From contig SFTR01000002.1 in the NCBI GenBank assembly GCA_004560915.1, positions 1 to 20,941 of the forward strand: 20,941 bases of DNA, read 5' to 3'. The notes below the pieces were generated by a model. It saw only the letters and a program-made list of their open reading frames with translations. It ran no database searches and was not told the DNA's origin. The position numbers and the translations under genes are program-made. Origin of the DNA: a bacterium (lineage in GTDB: Bacteria > Bacillota_I > Bacilli_A > RF39 > UBA660). Positions 1 to 7,865 of this stretch are shown here, piece by piece (positions within the stretch are counted from its first letter, which is position 1; each line of letters opens with the position of its first letter).

Positions 1-278
1 CATATACATATACAGTACATTTTTTGCTTCCTAAACAGCGGTGAGCATCAAATGATAGTCCTGGGGTTTCATATTTTGTTTTTTCTTTAGTATGTGGATC
101 TACATATTCAACTATTACTGTATAATAATATGCCTCATCAATTACATTTTTAAACTCACTATTTCTTGTTGAATAAGTTTTATAGTCAATTATATTTCCT
201 TCTACTTTAACACCTTTTTCTTTTATTTCTTTTAATCTTTTTCTCTCTTTATAAAAAATCTACTTTTCCAGTATCCAT
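1..278 (-). CDS. Partial DUF3592-like protein with a frame anomaly near its start; leaves the left edge
   Basis: The minus strand from 259 to 1 is open for 86 codons with no stop, and contains no ATG, GTG or TTG in that frame. The product reads like the basic and beta-strand part of small DUF3592-like membrane-associated proteins: a charged stretch KERKRLKEIKEKG, then VEGNIIDY, then YYYTVIVEYVDP and a C-terminal CTVYVY. The frame continues directly after the TAG that ends the upstream zinc-ribbon gene. The only nearby ATG (278-276) overlaps the end of that gene, but runs MDTGKVDFL into a TAA at 251-249. Removing one T from the T6 run (258-253) would join this ATG to the long frame. The gene is therefore frameshifted, sequenced with an indel, started at a rare codon such as ATT (259-257), or translated by frameshifting. 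It is the last visible gene of the operon led by the P-type ATPase. The family call is tentative because the C-terminus is missing. Confidence 0.55.
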
Positions 279-1273
279 TCTTGTAAATATTTTATTTCAC
301 TATTACAGAATTCACATTTACCTTTAGTGGCATCAATAGATGCTCCACAATTATGACATTTTATATAGTTAATACCTTTCTTTAACTCTAAAGTACCTTG
401 AGTATTTTTTCTCATTGTGAATACTTCAGTTAAATATTTAGAATTAAGTTTTCCATTTTCTATAGTTATAACTCTTAAGTAAACAGTTACATCTACATAG
501 TTATTATTATCTTTTTTATAATCTTTAAATTCATCATAATCAATTATATCAAAGTCTATTATATTTTCTTTACTATAATAGTATTTTCTTAATTCATAAT
601 TAAAATTATTAAAGAATGTTTTTTTATCAAGATTAGTTCTTTCCCAAAAAACTTTTTGTTTTTCATTTTGTCTATCTTTATATCTTTTGATAGGTCCTAG
701 TATAATATAGCCATCTATTACATAAAAAACATAATAAAATATACATGAAGCTATTAATCCATATATAAAAACTTTAGATATATCATAACTATTAAATGTT
801 CTAGATGTTCCTTTAATATAGAAAAAACTAATTATTAAACATATTATTAAGTCTACTATTCCAGTTATAATTCTATATTTATTACTTCTTAAAACTCTAT
901 CATAATGGTATTTACTTCCTAAATCCTTATCCGTGTAATCTATATTATAATGTGTTCTACAATATGGACAACCATCTATAAAGTTCTTTACTTTCCCACT
1001 CATACCACAATTTGGACATTTAAATTCTTTGTTTTCTTCTTCTTTTGAAATAAATGTATATTCTATTCTAGAATCAAATGTAGTTTCTTCATGAACTAAT
1101 TTATTATTTTTATAGTATTCTTTTTTACATATAATACCTTTTGTTATTTCATCGTTTACTGAATTATCAGTGTTTCTTTCTAATATTTCGTTTCCAACTA
1201 TATATTTAGTCTTAATGTTTATAGAATTTTCTTTTAATTTTTTGTTATGAAATGTATCAGATACTAGTGCCAT
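260..1273 (-). CDS. Double zinc-ribbon membrane protein with a Tim44-like region
   Basis: This 337-residue protein has a soluble N-terminal part and then a zinc ribbon with Cys86/Cys89 (CPNC) and Cys102/Cys105 (CPYC). Two membrane segments follow at about 134-153 and 167-190. A basic stretch leads into an alpha/beta region (about 215-290) resembling the Tim44-like domain of bacterial zinc-ribbon proteins. A second zinc ribbon holds Cys306/Cys309 (CHNC) and Cys320/Cys323 (CEFC), and the protein ends in EWILEK. That ending is typical of this family, so the TAG here is probably the genuine terminus and not a break. The start is the first ATG, 11 bases after the stop of the polyasparagine gene; an AGGATG site lies about 9 bases upstream. 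The family has no established biochemical role. In this operon a membrane scaffold or adaptor function is only a guess. Domain layout is fairly certain, function is not. Confidence 0.7.
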   Translation of the reverse strand: MALVSDTFHNKKLKENSINIKTKYIVGNEILERNTDNSVNDEITKGIICKKEYYKNNKLVHEETTFDSRIEYTFISKEEENKEFKCPNCGMSGKVKNFIDGCPYCRTHYNIDYTDKDLGSKYHYDRVLRSNKYRIITGIVDLIICLIISFFYIKGTSRTFNSYDISKVFIYGLIASCIFYYVFYVIDGYIILGPIKRYKDRQNEKQKVFWERTNLDKKTFFNNFNYELRKYYYSKENIIDFDIIDYDEFKDYKKDNNNYVDVTVYLRVITIENGKLNSKYLTEVFTMRKNTQGTLELKKGINYIKCHNCGASIDATKGKCEFCNSEIKYLQEWILEK

Positions 1274-1284
1274 ATTTTCACATC

Positions 1285-1671
1285 CTATCTATTATTGTTA
1301 TTGTTGTTGTTATTATTGTTATTGTTATTATTATTTGAAGAGCCTCCACCATATGAGCCTCCACTATCATGCCAATTATCACTATAACGAGATGTATATA
1401 CTATATGGGGTATTATATTAAACATAGTATTAGACATATTTATACCATCTATAGAAGAAGTTTTAGCATTCGTAGCAATAGTATCAATAGTATTAGTACC
1501 ATCTTTTAATAATATAGTACTTGTATTAGCACTTACTATTCCATTAGGATACTTCGTTAAGAATTGATATATTTTTTCTACTTCATCTTTAGTAATATTA
1601 TAATATTTAATGAAATCTATACATCTTTTTTGACGTATTAATTCTTCATAAGTTTCTGCTTCTTTATTCAT
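1285..1671 (-). CDS. Small Gly/Asn-rich protein; candidate radical SAM substrate
   Basis: I do not recognise a family for this 128-residue protein. Residues 1-45 are charged and look helical (EAETYEELIRQKR, then ITKDEVEKIYQFL). The middle (about 46-95) is rich in Thr, Ser, Asn and Ile. The C-terminus is low-complexity: DSGGSYGGGSS, fifteen consecutive Asn and a final Arg. There is one Cys (17), no signal peptide and no membrane segment. The start has a strong AAGGAG site inside the end of the radical SAM gene. Its ATG overlaps that gene's stop by 8 bases, so the two are translationally coupled. A short leader-like N-terminus plus a Gly/Asn-rich tail next to a SPASM-type radical SAM enzyme resembles a RiPP precursor; this is inference. 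The alternative is a small structural or assembly protein with a disordered tail. Confidence 0.6.
   Translation of the reverse strand: MNKEAETYEELIRQKRCIDFIKYYNITKDEVEKIYQFLTKYPNGIVSANTSTILLKDGTNTIDTIATNAKTSSIDGINMSNTMFNIIPHIVYTSRYSDNWHDSGGSYGGGSSNNNNNNNNNNNNNNNR
1291..1335 (-). repeat. Fifteen-codon asparagine tract
   Basis: Fifteen consecutive Asn codons end the small protein, followed by AGA and TAG. Codons are mixed, nine AAT and six AAC, so this is not a pure trinucleotide run. The mixture argues for an old expansion or for selection on the residues. Confidence 0.95.
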
Positions 1672-3409
1672 TTTTAAACTCCTTATCTAAATAATAAAAT
1701 TCTATATTTTGAAATGGTAAATTTATTGCTTGTATGTGATAATAAGCATTATTCTTTTGTTTATAATAATGATAGTCTCTTAGTGATGAAGTTGTAAAGA
1801 ATATATTATTTGGATTTTCAATACTATAATTATCTTTATATTCTTTTATTAGATTAGTTATATCTAATTCATAGTAATCTTCTTTATCACTTTTATTATT
1901 GTCTAATACGCCTTTATATACTTGATATGTAGCTATATGTCTTTGCTTAGTTCTATTTTCATCACCATAGGTTACTGTGTTTCCACTTAGTATCATAATA
2001 TAAATAGAATTATTTTCGGGGTATTCACATTCTTCGTTAATCATGTTTTTCTTCATATATATTTTAACTTTACTACTAGGTGTAATATATATAAAGTCTC
2101 TTGTATTCTTTAATACTTGTGATTCTAAATTATATTCTATGTTATCTACTTTTAATATAAATACATTTGGTTCATAAATATATTTTAGTTTTTGATCATT
2201 AGATATTATTTCTTCTAAAGTTGGATACTCTGTGTTAGTTTTTGCTGGTAAGTATTTTAAACTTTCATTTATTCTCATCTTAGATACATAATCATATACA
2301 AATCTATCATTAAAATTATCTTTGTTATAACCTCTATCTTTATACATTAGTTGCTGTAATTTACAAGTATAACTTTTATTAGAATTGTATGTATTCTTTA
2401 CGAATGGACAACCTGTTTTACATAAATATAAGTATCCACATTTACTGCATTCTTCGTTGAATGGTAATTTATTATGATTTATAAATATCTTTTGATATGC
2501 TGTTTTTAATATGTCTTCTACTGTATCTTTATATATATTTCCATAGTAATAGTCTTTATTCTTTTGACCTCTTACACATGAATAAATATCACCATTCTTT
2601 TCAAGTAAGAAGAACTTTTCACCACAGTTATCACAATTAGTACAATATCCTGGACCAAACTCATCAAACCAAGGACCATTTACTCCATAATCTAAATCAG
2701 TCCCATCAAATTCTTTATGCATCCTATTATATAGTTCTACTTGTTCTTCTTCTGTTATATGATGAAGAATTCCATTTGAATTATAATCAAAACCTATCAT
2801 AAAGTTAAAATCATTCATATCAAGGCAAGTATTTTTATGTAAATATTTTATGTCTTTTATAATATCGTCTATGTATTTATAATGTTCTTTAAATATAGTT
2901 GCTGATACTTTCTTTTTATTTGGTATATCTCTTAATAATTCTATATTTTCAAGTATCTTTCCAAGTGTTTTTTTGTTTCCTTTAGTGACTCTATATTCAT
3001 CATGCATTTTAAATGGTAAATCTAGACTACCTGAAATAGATACATTAAATTCTTTTATAGTGTCTATGTGTTTATTTAAATCATATAGATTTGTTTTTAT
3101 ATGTGGTGTACCTATTTTAAAGCCTGCGTCTGTTATAACTTTTTTATTTTCTTTATAGTAATTACTTATAAATTCTATTACATCGTGAAAGTCTTTTTTA
3201 GATAATGTTGTTACTTCTCCTCCATGAAGAGATATATTAAATGGAATAACATTATTTTGTTTAAATTTATTAACTGCATATTCTAGTGTTTCAAGTGGTG
3301 TATATTTTGTTTTTTCATCTACAGTATTATCTTCTAGATAGCAGTATTTGCATCCCATATTGCATGCCATTGTTGGTACATATAACAAATGTATATATTT
3401 GTATTCCAT
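1664..3409 (-). CDS. Radical SAM/SPASM enzyme, probable peptide maturase
   Basis: This 581-residue protein carries the radical SAM cluster motif CX3CX2C at Cys16, Cys20 and Cys23, and a GGE motif at 63-65 that fits the SAM-binding region. A full SPASM domain follows. Cys256, 259 and 262 precede Cys262-X15-Cys278 with the Gly-X4-Cys ending; then come Cys321-X2-Cys324-X5-Cys330-X3-Cys334 and Cys349. SPASM enzymes bind auxiliary iron-sulfur clusters and usually modify peptides or proteins, as in RiPP maturation and anaerobic sulfatase maturation. Residues from about 360 form an additional C-terminal region, mostly beta-like, that I cannot assign. I chose the ATG at 3409 over one 60 bases upstream (3469), because the later one has a strong AAGGGGG site and begins right at the barrel. 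It starts 10 bases after the leucine-rich-repeat gene and overlaps the Gly/Asn-rich gene, its likeliest substrate. Confidence 0.85.
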   Translation of the reverse strand: MEYKYIHLLYVPTMACNMGCKYCYLEDNTVDEKTKYTPLETLEYAVNKFKQNNVIPFNISLHGGEVTTLSKKDFHDVIEFISNYYKENKKVITDAGFKIGTPHIKTNLYDLNKHIDTIKEFNVSISGSLDLPFKMHDEYRVTKGNKKTLGKILENIELLRDIPNKKKVSATIFKEHYKYIDDIIKDIKYLHKNTCLDMNDFNFMIGFDYNSNGILHHITEEEQVELYNRMHKEFDGTDLDYGVNGPWFDEFGPGYCTNCDNCGEKFFLLEKNGDIYSCVRGQKNKDYYYGNIYKDTVEDILKTAYQKIFINHNKLPFNEECSKCGYLYLCKTGCPFVKNTYNSNKSYTCKLQQLMYKDRGYNKDNFNDRFVYDYVSKMRINESLKYLPAKTNTEYPTLEEIISNDQKLKYIYEPNVFILKVDNIEYNLESQVLKNTRDFIYITPSSKVKIYMKKNMINEECEYPENNSIYIMILSGNTVTYGDENRTKQRHIATYQVYKGVLDNNKSDKEDYYELDITNLIKEYKDNYSIENPNNIFFTTSSLRDYHYYKQKNNAYYHIQAINLPFQNIEFYYLDKEFKNE

Positions 3410-3419
3410 ATTTTCCCCC

Positions 3420-5201
3420 TTAGTTAAAGTAGTATATTTGTGTTGGACTATTTTTAAATGCTCTTTCATTTATGCTTACATTTCTTGGTAAAGTTATTGA
3501 TTCTAAGTCATAACAATTTCTAAATGCTGAAGAGCCTATCTCTCTTAATTTACTTCCTTTATTTATTATTACACTTTCAAGTCCACTTCCGTAGAATGCA
3601 TGTCCTCCGATTCTTGTTACATTATTTGGTATTGTTATTGTTTTTAATGAGTAACATTCTTCGAAAGTATTTCCTCTTATTTCAGTTAAATTATTTGAAA
3701 GTTTGACGTTTTTTATTGAACGATCAAATTGAAATGCTTCTCCCCCAAGTGTGGTTACTGAGTCTGGCATAATTATTTCAGTTAAATTATCACAACTAGC
3801 AAATGCTCCACCATCTATAACTTCAAGTCCTTCTGGAAGATTTATTTCTTTTAATGCTGAATATTTAAATGCACTTCCACCTATTTTTTTTAAAGTACTT
3901 GGTAATTCAATATATTCTAAATTACTACAATTTTCAAATGCACTTCCACCTATTCTTTCTAATCCATTAGGAAGTGTTACTGATATTAATGAGTATGCAT
4001 TATTAAATGTATCTCCATTTATTTCTTTTACTTTAGAAGGTATAACTATTGTTCTTAGAGATGTACAATCTTTAAATGCTCCTCCACCTAGATATTCTAA
4101 GTTTTCTGGAAGATTTATTTTTTCAAGTTTTGTTAGTCCAGCAAATGCTTGGCCTCTTATTTCTGTTATAGTGTTTGGTAAATTTATTTCAGTTAAATTT
4201 TTCATATTTGAGAATGTATTACCACGTAAAGATATTACATTTTTTCCTTTATATGTTGATGGTATAGTAGCGGTTGTATTATTAGTAAGGCCAAATGCAT
4301 AGAATCTTACTCCATATCCATTATCCATTTTTTCATAGAATATTTTAGGGTTTTTAAATACTACTAGTGGTATACATATTGCAATCATACATCCTATTAA
4401 TAAATAACTTTTAGATGTATTTTTTACTAATGTTGCTTTGGTACTCATTATAATATTAGATATTTTTTCACTTGGTCTTGATTTAACTTGTTTTGTAATG
4501 TATTTCATAAAGTTGAATTTCATTGTAAATATGAATAATACTACTAATATAATAAGACCTACTATATATGTTATAGTTGGAAAATGAAAGAAAATAAGTG
4601 ATATATAAAAACATAATAATACTGAGAATATAATATTTAAGATATTAAATCTTTTTAGTACTTGATTAGGTACCATTTTCCCTTTAGGGTCTATTCCCGC
4701 TTTGTCCATCTCTTTTTTTATACGTTTTTCTATAAAGCCTTCTAGAGTTAAAGTTTGATCGGGTTCATAATCTGTTGGTTGTGCATAAACTGCTTCTTGT
4801 ATTCCTGTTTTTTGTGTTATCGTTTCAACTTTTAGTTCTACTCCACATGATGTACAAAATTTTTCTCCTGGATTAGTTATATGACCACAACTAGGACACA
4901 CCAAATTATTTGTTTGATTTGTGTTATTATTTATTATTGGTGTTGCTGACATAGGGTTTGGATTTCTTTTAAGAGTTGCTGACCATATGGCTCTAACTAC
5001 TGCAATTAGTATTAAGCCGCTTACTATTGGTAGTTCTCCTTCTACTGATGCGCATAAAATTGATATTATTATGGTTGTGATCATTGCCATTTTTTTTGTA
5101 TTTTTTCTTGATGTTTCATTTGTTATTTTCTTTGCAATTGGTAATACTAAAATAAAATATCCTAAAATAAACATTATTATAGTTTCATATACAAAACTCA
5201 T
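3420..5201 (-). CDS. Membrane zinc-ribbon protein with BspA-type leucine-rich repeats
   Basis: This 593-residue protein begins with hydrophobic segments at about 5-22, 38-52 and 58-74. A zinc ribbon follows with Cys102/Cys105 (CPSC) and Cys116/Cys119 (CTSC). Further membrane segments lie at about 188-207, 209-228 and 266-284. From about residue 323 to the end it consists of LRR_5/BspA-type repeats of about 23 residues, with cores such as GGSAF and LPNGLERI. Such repeats normally form extracellular binding surfaces. The simplest topology keeps the zinc ribbon in the cytoplasm and the repeats outside; this is inferred from the hydrophobic pattern. A GAGGTG site precedes the ATG, which lies 13 bases after the P-type ATPase stop. 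The radical SAM gene follows 10 bases downstream. It may be a surface receptor or adhesin, or an anchor for the system; its ligand is unknown. Confidence 0.8.
   Translation of the reverse strand: MSFVYETIIMFILGYFILVLPIAKKITNETSRKNTKKMAMITTIIISILCASVEGELPIVSGLILIAVVRAIWSATLKRNPNPMSATPIINNNTNQTNNLVCPSCGHITNPGEKFCTSCGVELKVETITQKTGIQEAVYAQPTDYEPDQTLTLEGFIEKRIKKEMDKAGIDPKGKMVPNQVLKRFNILNIIFSVLLCFYISLIFFHFPTITYIVGLIILVVLFIFTMKFNFMKYITKQVKSRPSEKISNIIMSTKATLVKNTSKSYLLIGCMIAICIPLVVFKNPKIFYEKMDNGYGVRFYAFGLTNNTTATIPSTYKGKNVISLRGNTFSNMKNLTEINLPNTITEIRGQAFAGLTKLEKINLPENLEYLGGGAFKDCTSLRTIVIPSKVKEINGDTFNNAYSLISVTLPNGLERIGGSAFENCSNLEYIELPSTLKKIGGSAFKYSALKEINLPEGLEVIDGGAFASCDNLTEIIMPDSVTTLGGEAFQFDRSIKNVKLSNNLTEIRGNTFEECYSLKTITIPNNVTRIGGHAFYGSGLESVIINKGSKLREIGSSAFRNCYDLESITLPRNVSINERAFKNSPTQIYYFN
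3430..4235 (-). repeat. Leucine-rich repeat array (about 11-12 units)
   Basis: Tandem units of about 69 bases encode about 23 residues each. They repeat a pattern of a Gly-Gly or Gly-Asn turn, Ala/Thr-Phe, a short variable helix, then L-x-x-I-x-L-P. At the protein level the repeats are clear but diverged; several DNA units still share the stretch encoding GGSAF. The last unit is degenerate (NERAF). Confidence 0.85.
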
Positions 5202-5214
5202 ATTTTCACCTCTA

Positions 5215-7476
5215 TTATTTATTTATTATATCATAATTATTTTTTATCTTATCTATTATATTAAATATTGTTATTGCAATTCCTACTATTACTATTATTG
5301 TTATTATCATATGAAAGTTAATAACTGCTAATGAGAATAATTTCTTAAATAATAGAATTCCCATTATAAATATTGTTAATAGCATACTTATCATTACTAA
5401 GTGATATCTTTTTGGTGGATAACATACTCTATAAATGTGAATAAATCCAACAAGACCTACTGTTATTAATGACAATGTTGATTTTTCTATAAAGTCTAAT
5501 GGTAAGAATGTAATTATCATTATTGATAAGACTATTATAAATGATGTTGGTATTGCCTTTCTAAATACATTTGTTAGGAAGTTTCCAGTAACTTTCTTTT
5601 TATTTGGTTCAAGTGCTAATATGAAAGATGGTATTCCTATTGTTAAAGCATTTGTTAGTGTTAATTGTACTGGTATAAATGGATAGTTATAAGGTATTAA
5701 CATAAATATAAGTGCTAACATTATTGCATATCCAGTTTTAACTATAAATAAACTTGCTGATTTTTCAATGTTATTAATAGTTCTTCTTCCTTCTTCTACT
5801 ATGCTTGGTATTGAAGTAAAGTCCGAATCTAAAAGTACTAAATCCGAAACGTTATATGCTGCTTCACTACCACAAGCAAGTGCTATACTACAATCTGATT
5901 CTTTTAAAGCAAGTACATCATTTACTCCGTCTCCTACCATTGATACAGTTTTTCCAAGTCTTTTTAATTCTTTAATAATTATTCTTTTTTGAAATGGTGT
6001 TACTCTTCCAAATATAGTTGTTTTATCAACTGAATCTTTTAATTCTTCATCACTAAGAGTACTAGCATCCACATAATTATTGAAGTTAAGTCCAAGTCTT
6101 TTAACTATGTTTCTTATAGTTTTAGGATTATCACCAGATATTATCTTAATATCTACTCCTTCTTTTATAAAATATTTTATAGTCTTTGATGCTTCTTCTC
6201 TTATTTTATCTTCTAAAAGTATTAATCCTATTATAGTATCTTTATGTCTTTTGTTAACAAGCATTAGTACTCTATAGTTATCATATTTATCTAAGTCTAT
6301 CTTTTTATCTGTTACAAATTCTGGAGCTCCAACTATAAATTTATCTTTATTAAGCTTAATTCCAGAGTATTTTTTATCTGATGAGAATGGTATTATTTCA
6401 TCTGCTTCATCACAGTTTTTTGGTTTAAAATATGTTTTTAGTGCTTTCATAGTTGCATTATCGTCTTCTAAGTTACCACAAATATTATTCATTATTTCTT
6501 TTATATCATATTTTTCATTTAGAGATATTACTTTCTTAACTTCCATATCTCCTTTAGTAAGAGTTCCTGTTTTATCAAAACATATTGTATCTACTCTAGC
6601 AAGTGTTTCAATACAATAAAGTTGTTTTACTAATACTTTTTTCTTAGAAAGTCTTATTACACTAACTGCTAAAACTGTACTAGTTAAAAGTACTAAACCT
6701 TCTGGTATCATTGCTATAAGAGCAGCAACAGTGTTTATAACAGCGGTACTTACTGCATTATTAAGTGAATAGTATTGATTCATAAATAGAAGTAAACCTA
6801 AAGGAATAATTACCCAAGATAATATTTTAATTATTGTATTAAGTGAATCTAAAAGTACTGAGTTTACTTTTTTAACATATTTTGCTTCTTTTGATATTTT
6901 AGAACTATAATTATCTTCTTTAATGTGTTCTACTCTAGCATAACAGTTACCTGACACTACAAAACTACCTGATAAAAGAGTATCTCCTTTTCTTTTAGTT
7001 ATTGCATCTGATTCTCCAGTTATAAAAGATTCATTTACTTCAATAGTTCCATCTAATACTATAGAGTCTACTACTATTTGATTACCAATTTTATACTTAA
7101 TGATATCATCAAGAACTATATCATTAACACCTATTTCAGTTTCTTTTGAGTCTCTTATTACATTTACTTTAGGAGTACACATTAATGATAAAGCATCTAC
7201 TTCTTTTTTAGCTCTTAGTTCTTGCACTATACTTATTATTGTATTTGATAAGACTGTTCCTAAAAATAATAGATTCTTATAACTTCCAGTTAAGAAAATA
7301 ATAAATCCTAAGCATAAATTAAGCATATTAAATAGTGTAAATATATTACTTAGTATAATAGTACTTACACTCTTAGTAGGAATAGTTGTATCTATATTAA
7401 CATTACCATTTTCTATTTGATACTTTACTTCTTTACTGGTTAAACCAATTGTTATATCTTTGTTAAATCTTTTCAT
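5215..7476 (-). CDS. P-type cation-transporting ATPase, CtpE-like (possibly calcium)
   Basis: This 753-residue ion pump uses ATP to move a cation across the cell membrane. Visible features in order are two membrane segments (about 42-64 and 68-86), the actuator motif TGES (153-156), and a second membrane pair with PEGL (258-261) in the ion-binding helix. These are followed by the phosphorylation motif DKTGTLT with Asp301, SGDNP (447-451), GDGVND (515-520) and about six C-terminal membrane segments. No N-terminal metal-binding CXXC domain is present, which argues against a copper or cadmium pump. The stretch SDLVLLDSDFTSIPSIVEEG resembles CtpE-type pumps, implicated in calcium transport in mycobacteria. 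The substrate here remains inferred. It is the first gene of the operon containing the radical SAM pair. Its ATG has almost no ribosome-binding site and sits where transcription should begin. Confidence 0.85.
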   Translation of the reverse strand: MKRFNKDITIGLTSKEVKYQIENGNVNIDTTIPTKSVSTIILSNIFTLFNMLNLCLGFIIFLTGSYKNLLFLGTVLSNTIISIVQELRAKKEVDALSLMCTPKVNVIRDSKETEIGVNDIVLDDIIKYKIGNQIVVDSIVLDGTIEVNESFITGESDAITKRKGDTLLSGSFVVSGNCYARVEHIKEDNYSSKISKEAKYVKKVNSVLLDSLNTIIKILSWVIIPLGLLLFMNQYYSLNNAVSTAVINTVAALIAMIPEGLVLLTSTVLAVSVIRLSKKKVLVKQLYCIETLARVDTICFDKTGTLTKGDMEVKKVISLNEKYDIKEIMNNICGNLEDDNATMKALKTYFKPKNCDEADEIIPFSSDKKYSGIKLNKDKFIVGAPEFVTDKKIDLDKYDNYRVLMLVNKRHKDTIIGLILLEDKIREEASKTIKYFIKEGVDIKIISGDNPKTIRNIVKRLGLNFNNYVDASTLSDEELKDSVDKTTIFGRVTPFQKRIIIKELKRLGKTVSMVGDGVNDVLALKESDCSIALACGSEAAYNVSDLVLLDSDFTSIPSIVEEGRRTINNIEKSASLFIVKTGYAIMLALIFMLIPYNYPFIPVQLTLTNALTIGIPSFILALEPNKKKVTGNFLTNVFRKAIPTSFIIVLSIMIITFLPLDFIEKSTLSLITVGLVGFIHIYRVCYPPKRYHLVMISMLLTIFIMGILLFKKLFSLAVINFHMIITIIVIVGIAITIFNIIDKIKNNYDIINK

Positions 7477-7482
7477 ATTATC

Positions 7483-7491
7483 ATTATAACA
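7483..7491 (-). promoter_or_regulatory. Extended -10 promoter for the P-type ATPase operon
   Basis: The minus strand reads TGTTATAAT, an extended -10 element, with the last T seven bases before the ATG at 7476. The predicted transcription start coincides with the start codon. No good -35 hexamer is seen at the expected distance. Confidence 0.6.
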
Positions 7492-7512
7492 TAATAGATG
7501 ATCTAAGACATT

Positions 7513-7532
7513 AAAAAAAGCACTAAAGTGCT
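7513..7532 (-). terminator. Rho-independent terminator after the NTP pyrophosphatase gene
   Basis: On the minus strand a hairpin AGCAC-TTTA-GTGCT is followed by a run of T residues (7519-7513). The TAG stop codon of the gene lies within the upstream arm. Confidence 0.7.
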
Positions 7533-7863
7533 AATTATTTTTTACTACTTTTTCTAAGTATAGCTTTTTATCAAAACCACCACGTTTTGCTTTTTTCTTT
7601 TTAGCTATTTCTATTATTTTTTCAAGATTAGATTTTTCTAGTTTAGCAAGTGATATCATTATTTCTAACATATCAGCTAGTTCTTCTACCCTATCTTCTC
7701 CACTTGATTCTAATACTTCTTGATATTCTTCGTAAAGTTTATCTTCAAGTGCTTTCTTGTATTCTTCGTCACTAAGTATTCTGGTTACTGCTTCTCCGTC
7801 ATTATTACATTTTATTATTTCAGGTATGTTATCTCTTACTAATTTGTTATATACTGTTTCCAT
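7531..7863 (-). CDS. MazG-like house-cleaning nucleoside triphosphate pyrophosphatase
   Basis: This 110-residue protein fits the all-alpha NTP pyrophosphatase (MazG/PRA-PH) superfamily, in the small group beginning with YNKLVRDNIPEII (residues 5-17). The expected metal-binding acidic clusters are present: EEYQE (45-49) and EELADMLE (60-67). The C-terminal KRGGFDKKLYLE is also characteristic. Such enzymes hydrolyse non-canonical or excess NTPs to NMP and pyrophosphate in the cytoplasm; the exact substrate cannot be read from sequence. The start is the ATG two bases after the lipid kinase stop, with a GGAAA site inside that gene, so the two are co-translated. A terminator follows at once. There is no histidine-biosynthesis neighbour, so the PRA-PH role is unlikely. 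Confidence 0.75.
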   Translation of the reverse strand: METVYNKLVRDNIPEIIKCNNDGEAVTRILSDEEYKKALEDKLYEEYQEVLESSGEDRVEELADMLEIMISLAKLEKSNLEKIIEIAKKKKAKRGGFDKKLYLEKVVKNN

Positions 7864-7865
7864 TT

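Noticed and set aside
1664..3409. Anaerobic sulfatase maturase
   Set aside because: SPASM spacing would allow it, but no sulfatase gene is near and the long C-terminal region does not fit that family.
3410..3469. Upstream ATG (3469) for the radical SAM gene
   Set aside because: It would overlap the preceding gene by 50 bases, and the strong AAGGGGG site serves the ATG at 3409 directly before the barrel.
3430..4235. CRISPR-like array from regular spacing
   Set aside because: The periodicity of about 69 bases is explained by the protein repeats; there are no identical direct repeats with unrelated spacers.
3751..4302. 183-codon open frame on the plus strand
   Set aside because: It lies opposite the leucine-rich-repeat array, and its periodic sequence mirrors the repeats. 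It lacks a ribosome-binding site, and the sense gene is clear.
4921..5331. 136-codon plus-strand frame rich in Tyr and Ile
   Set aside because: It is a shadow of the membrane-protein start and the pump end; the composition is the complement of AT-rich coding sequence, with no start signal.
5215..7476. Copper or heavy-metal P-type pump
   Set aside because: No N-terminal CXXC metal-binding domain and no CPC or SPC motif in the membrane; PEGL is present instead.
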